From contig JAFGUF010000031.1 of NCBI GenBank assembly GCA_016938675.1, forward strand, positions 186,001 through 250,000: a DNA stretch of 64,000 bases. The letters are read 5' to 3'. Shown in pieces: positions 62,203-64,000 of this stretch; the first letter of the stretch is position 1, and the number at the start of each line of letters is the position of its first letter. The notes beneath the pieces were generated by a model, which saw nothing but the letters and a program-made list of their open reading frames with translations, did no database searches and was not told the DNA's origin. Source of the DNA: Clostridia bacterium (GTDB lineage: Bacteria; Bacillota; Clostridia; Christensenellales; UMGS416). The translations under genes were made by a program, and so were the position numbers.

Positions 62203-62350
62203 AGCGCCAGACCCTTATAGATATTTGAATAAAAATCTTTAGGGTGACGAGGACAGGGTTAATCGAAAATTCGGCGGGTGCCCTGCGGCAGTTATGTCAG
62301 CCGTCAAAATCTCTACAAAAGCACATTGGAAACAGGTGAACAAAGTGGGA
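62203..62350 (+). ncRNA. glmS ribozyme-riboswitch
   Basis: Self-cleaving RNA activated by glucosamine-6-phosphate. The sequence starts AGCGCCAG, with the predicted cleavage between A62203 and G62204, then the P2 stem GACCC/GGGT, the core GACGAGGACAGGGTTAATCGA, and TTCGGCGGGTGCCCTGCGGC of the pseudoknotted P2.1/P3 region, all matching the family consensus. Downstream bases to about 62350 form the P4 region. In Bacillota, cleavage exposes glmS mRNA to RNase J and lowers GlmS. Confidence 0.92.
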
Positions 62351-62404
62351 TGGACATACAGAGACTTAACGAGTATGTGGTAAGTATATTTATTATACTT
62401 TTGC

Positions 62405-62431
62405 AGTACACCATAAGGGTGTGCTTTTTTT
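62405..62431 (+). terminator. Terminator-like hairpin between glmS ribozyme and glmS
   Basis: Stem AGTACACC/GGTGTGCT (one G-T wobble), loop ATAAG, then seven T. A smaller AT-rich hairpin AAGTATA/TATACTT precedes it (62382-62400). The position between ribozyme and coding sequence is unusual. Confidence 0.75.
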
Positions 62432-62432
62432 A

Positions 62433-62460
62433 TTGAAATTTCGCGTACTCAGTGTAAAAT
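62433..62460 (+). promoter_or_regulatory. Candidate promoter directly upstream of glmS
   Basis: TTGAAA (62433-62438) and TAAAAT (62455-62460) with 16-base spacing lie just after the terminator-like hairpin. A transcript from here would start about 18 bases before the glmS ATG and would lack the ribozyme. Confidence 0.45.
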
Positions 62461-62484
62461 TTTATTTTTGAAAGGGAACTAATT

Positions 62485-64000
62485 ATGTGTGGAATAGTTG
62501 GATATATCGGAGAGAAGAAATCAACAGATGTTTTATTGGACGGGCTTTCAAAGCTGGAGTACAGAGGCTATGACTCAGCAGGAGTAGCAGTATTAAGCGG
62601 CGACAAGATGGAAATCAGGAAGAAGAAGGGCAGACTCAAGGTTCTTGGGGATGACCTTATAAAAATGCCGATTGAGGGCGGCATGGGAATAGGCCACACA
62701 AGGTGGGCAACCCACGGTGCACCATCAGATGAGAACGCCCATCCGCACGCAACAGCCAGCGGAGACATAGCGGTGGTTCACAACGGCATAATAGAAAACT
62801 ACATGAAATTAAAAGACTATCTGGGAACAAAAGGCTATACCTTTGTTTCGCAGACAGACACAGAAGTAATTGCCCACCTGATAGACCACTATTACGAAGG
62901 CAGCCTTTATGAAGCGGTACAGGAAGCTATGAAGCGCCTAGAGGGCAGCTATGCACTTGCAGTAATATCCAAAAAAGACCCCGACGAGCTTATCGCAGTG
63001 CGCAAGGATTCACCGCTTATTATAGGGCTGGGTGAAGGCGAAAACTTCATAGCCAGCGACATACCGGCTATACTAGCATATACGAGGAATGTATACCTAT
63101 TAAATGATGATGAAGTAGCTAGGGTAAGAAAAGACGGTGTGGATGTTTTCGATAAATACGGCATACCGGTGCAGCATGACATATTCAAGGTTGACTGGGA
63201 TGTTGAAGCGGCAGAGAAGGGCGGATACCAGCACTTCATGATCAAGGAAATCCACGAAGAGCCAAAGGCGCTTAAGGATACTTTATCGCCAAGGATAACC
63301 AAGGAAGGGGAAATAGACCTTAAAAATCTTGATATAAGCCACAGAAAGATAAAGAATATCCAAAAAATTGTTATAGTAGCCTGCGGAACGGCATATCATG
63401 CGGGGCTTGTAGCCAAGTACGCCTTTGAGGAGAAACTGCGCATACCGGTTGAGATAGACATTGCATCCGAATATAGATACAGGAATCCCATTGTAGGGCC
63501 GGATGATCTGTATATCATAATAAGCCAGTCAGGGGAAACGGCGGACACCATGGCAGCCATGAGGATGGCAAAAAAAGAAGGAGCGCAGATACTGGCAATT
63601 ACCAATGTAGTTGGCTCTACGCTATCGAGAGAGGCTGACTATGTAATGTATACATGGGCGGGCCCGGAAATAGCGGTGGCCTCCACGAAGGCATACACAA
63701 CGCAGCTATTGTGCCTCTACCTTCTGATGCTGGAATTCGGAAAGGTTCGCGGAGCAATAGATGAGCTGGACTACGCTGCGTACATAACGGAGCTTAAAGC
63801 AATACCGGCAAAAGCAGCGGAGATAATAACAGAAGACAGCATAAAGCAGATAATGAAAAGTGCGCATAAGCACTGTACTGTTGAGGACACATATTTCCTT
63901 GGCAGAAATCTGGACTATGCAGTTGCACTGGAGGGCTCACTGAAGCTGAAGGAAATATCCTATATTCATTCGGAGGCTTTCCCTGCGGGTGAACTAAAGC
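62485..64000 (+). CDS. glmS: Glutamine--fructose-6-phosphate aminotransferase (isomerizing), 3' end outside window
   Basis: Makes glucosamine-6-phosphate from fructose-6-phosphate and glutamine, the first step of amino sugar and cell wall synthesis. The N-terminal Cys2 nucleophile is in MCGIVGYIG, followed by LEYRGYDSAGVAV, HTRWATHG and HNGIIENY. The first SIS domain has ACGTAYHAGLVAKY and SQSGETADT. The frame runs off the window at 64000, giving about 505 of roughly 608 residues. AAAGGGA precedes the ATG. Confidence 0.97.
   Translation, partial: MCGIVGYIGEKKSTDVLLDGLSKLEYRGYDSAGVAVLSGDKMEIRKKKGRLKVLGDDLIKMPIEGGMGIGHTRWATHGAPSDENAHPHATASGDIAVVHNGIIENYMKLKDYLGTKGYTFVSQTDTEVIAHLIDHYYEGSLYEAVQEAMKRLEGSYALAVISKKDPDELIAVRKDSPLIIGLGEGENFIASDIPAILAYTRNVYLLNDDEVARVRKDGVDVFDKYGIPVQHDIFKVDWDVEAAEKGGYQHFMIKEIHEEPKALKDTLSPRITKEGEIDLKNLDISHRKIKNIQKIVIVACGTAYHAGLVAKYAFEEKLRIPVEIDIASEYRYRNPIVGPDDLYIIISQSGETADTMAAMRMAKKEGAQILAITNVVGSTLSREADYVMYTWAGPEIAVASTKAYTTQLLCLYLLMLEFGKVRGAIDELDYAAYITELKAIPAKAAEIITEDSIKQIMKSAHKHCTVEDTYFLGRNLDYAVALEGSLKLKEISYIHSEAFPAGELK

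Noticed and set aside
1-64000. CRISPR arrays, tRNA or rRNA genes, insertion sequences, integrases or prophage genes
   Set aside because: I looked on both strands for regular spaced repeats, tRNA cloverleaf motifs, rRNA conserved stretches and transposase or integrase motifs, and found none.

Overview
This 64 kb window looks like a chromosomal segment from an anaerobic, fermentative Bacillota (class Clostridia or close kin). Supporting signs are moderate-to-low GC with AT-rich promoters, strong GGAGG ribosome binding sites, a glmS ribozyme, RqcH, a Rex-type operator array in front of an NAD-linked [FeFe] hydrogenase, a decarboxylase sodium pump, an indolepyruvate:ferredoxin oxidoreductase operon, CapA/VanW/sortase-like envelope proteins and a type IV pilus ATPase. 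I see no rRNA, tRNA, CRISPR array, insertion sequence or prophage. The genus cannot be fixed from the sequence alone.

Layout. 1-5134 (+): 3' part of pilT, a glycoside hydrolase family 3-like protein that has lost its nucleophile, an acetyltransferase, a glycosyltransferase and a flavodoxin. 5141-8370: MATE exporter (-) and a CoA-disulfide reductase/rhodanese fusion (+). 8537-15399 (-): a six-gene operon for oxidative breakdown of aromatic amino acids (symporter, two aryl-CoA ligases, iorA, iorB, ACT protein). 15712-16335 (+): ribosomal protein L25. 16406-22385 (-): flavin reductase, rqcH, trkA, trkH, dapB, dapA. 22848-27738 (+): a biotin-dependent decarboxylase Na+ pump with two different carboxyltransferases sharing one biotin carrier and one membrane subunit. 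27883-31448 (+): glycerate kinase, then a DUF2975/XRE/DUF4173 membrane-and-regulator set. 31512-40148 (mixed): RACo-like activator, rfbB, glycosyltransferases, MFS, vWA protein and macro-domain protein. 40393-43928: two lipoproteins (+), a sigma factor with a membrane partner (-), and a coiled-coil protein (+). 43929-49662 (+): three Rex-like operators, then nuoE, a nuoF-gltD fusion and hydA. 49730-58772: CapA-like protein (-), a long structured leader, thioesterase, aminotransferase, VanW protein, PRPP synthetase-like protein, mnmA, a membrane protein and a sortase B-like protein lacking its catalytic residues. 58765-64000: an orphan solute-binding lipoprotein (-), then rpmB, glmM, the glmS ribozyme and the 5' part of glmS.

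How the genes work together. The energy-metabolism parts fit an amino-acid or organic-acid fermenter. Aromatic 2-oxoacids are oxidised to acyl-CoA with ferredoxin reduction (IorAB) and the acyl-CoA/acid step is handled by PaaK-type ligases. Decarboxylation energy is stored as a Na+ gradient (MmdABCD/OadA), which could drive the sodium symporter. Surplus NADH and ferredoxin can be handled by the Rex-controlled hydrogenase complex. GlmM and GlmS feed UDP-GlcNAc and cell wall synthesis, alongside DapA/DapB and several envelope proteins.

Most notable: the HydB-like subunit whose C-terminal ferredoxin region is replaced by a GltD/NfnB-type flavoprotein module, together with a hydrogenase L1 motif reading TSCSP; two apparently dead enzymes (sortase B-like and GH3-like); a roughly 320-nt hairpin-rich leader before a thioesterase; and a terminator plus candidate promoter lying between the glmS ribozyme and glmS.
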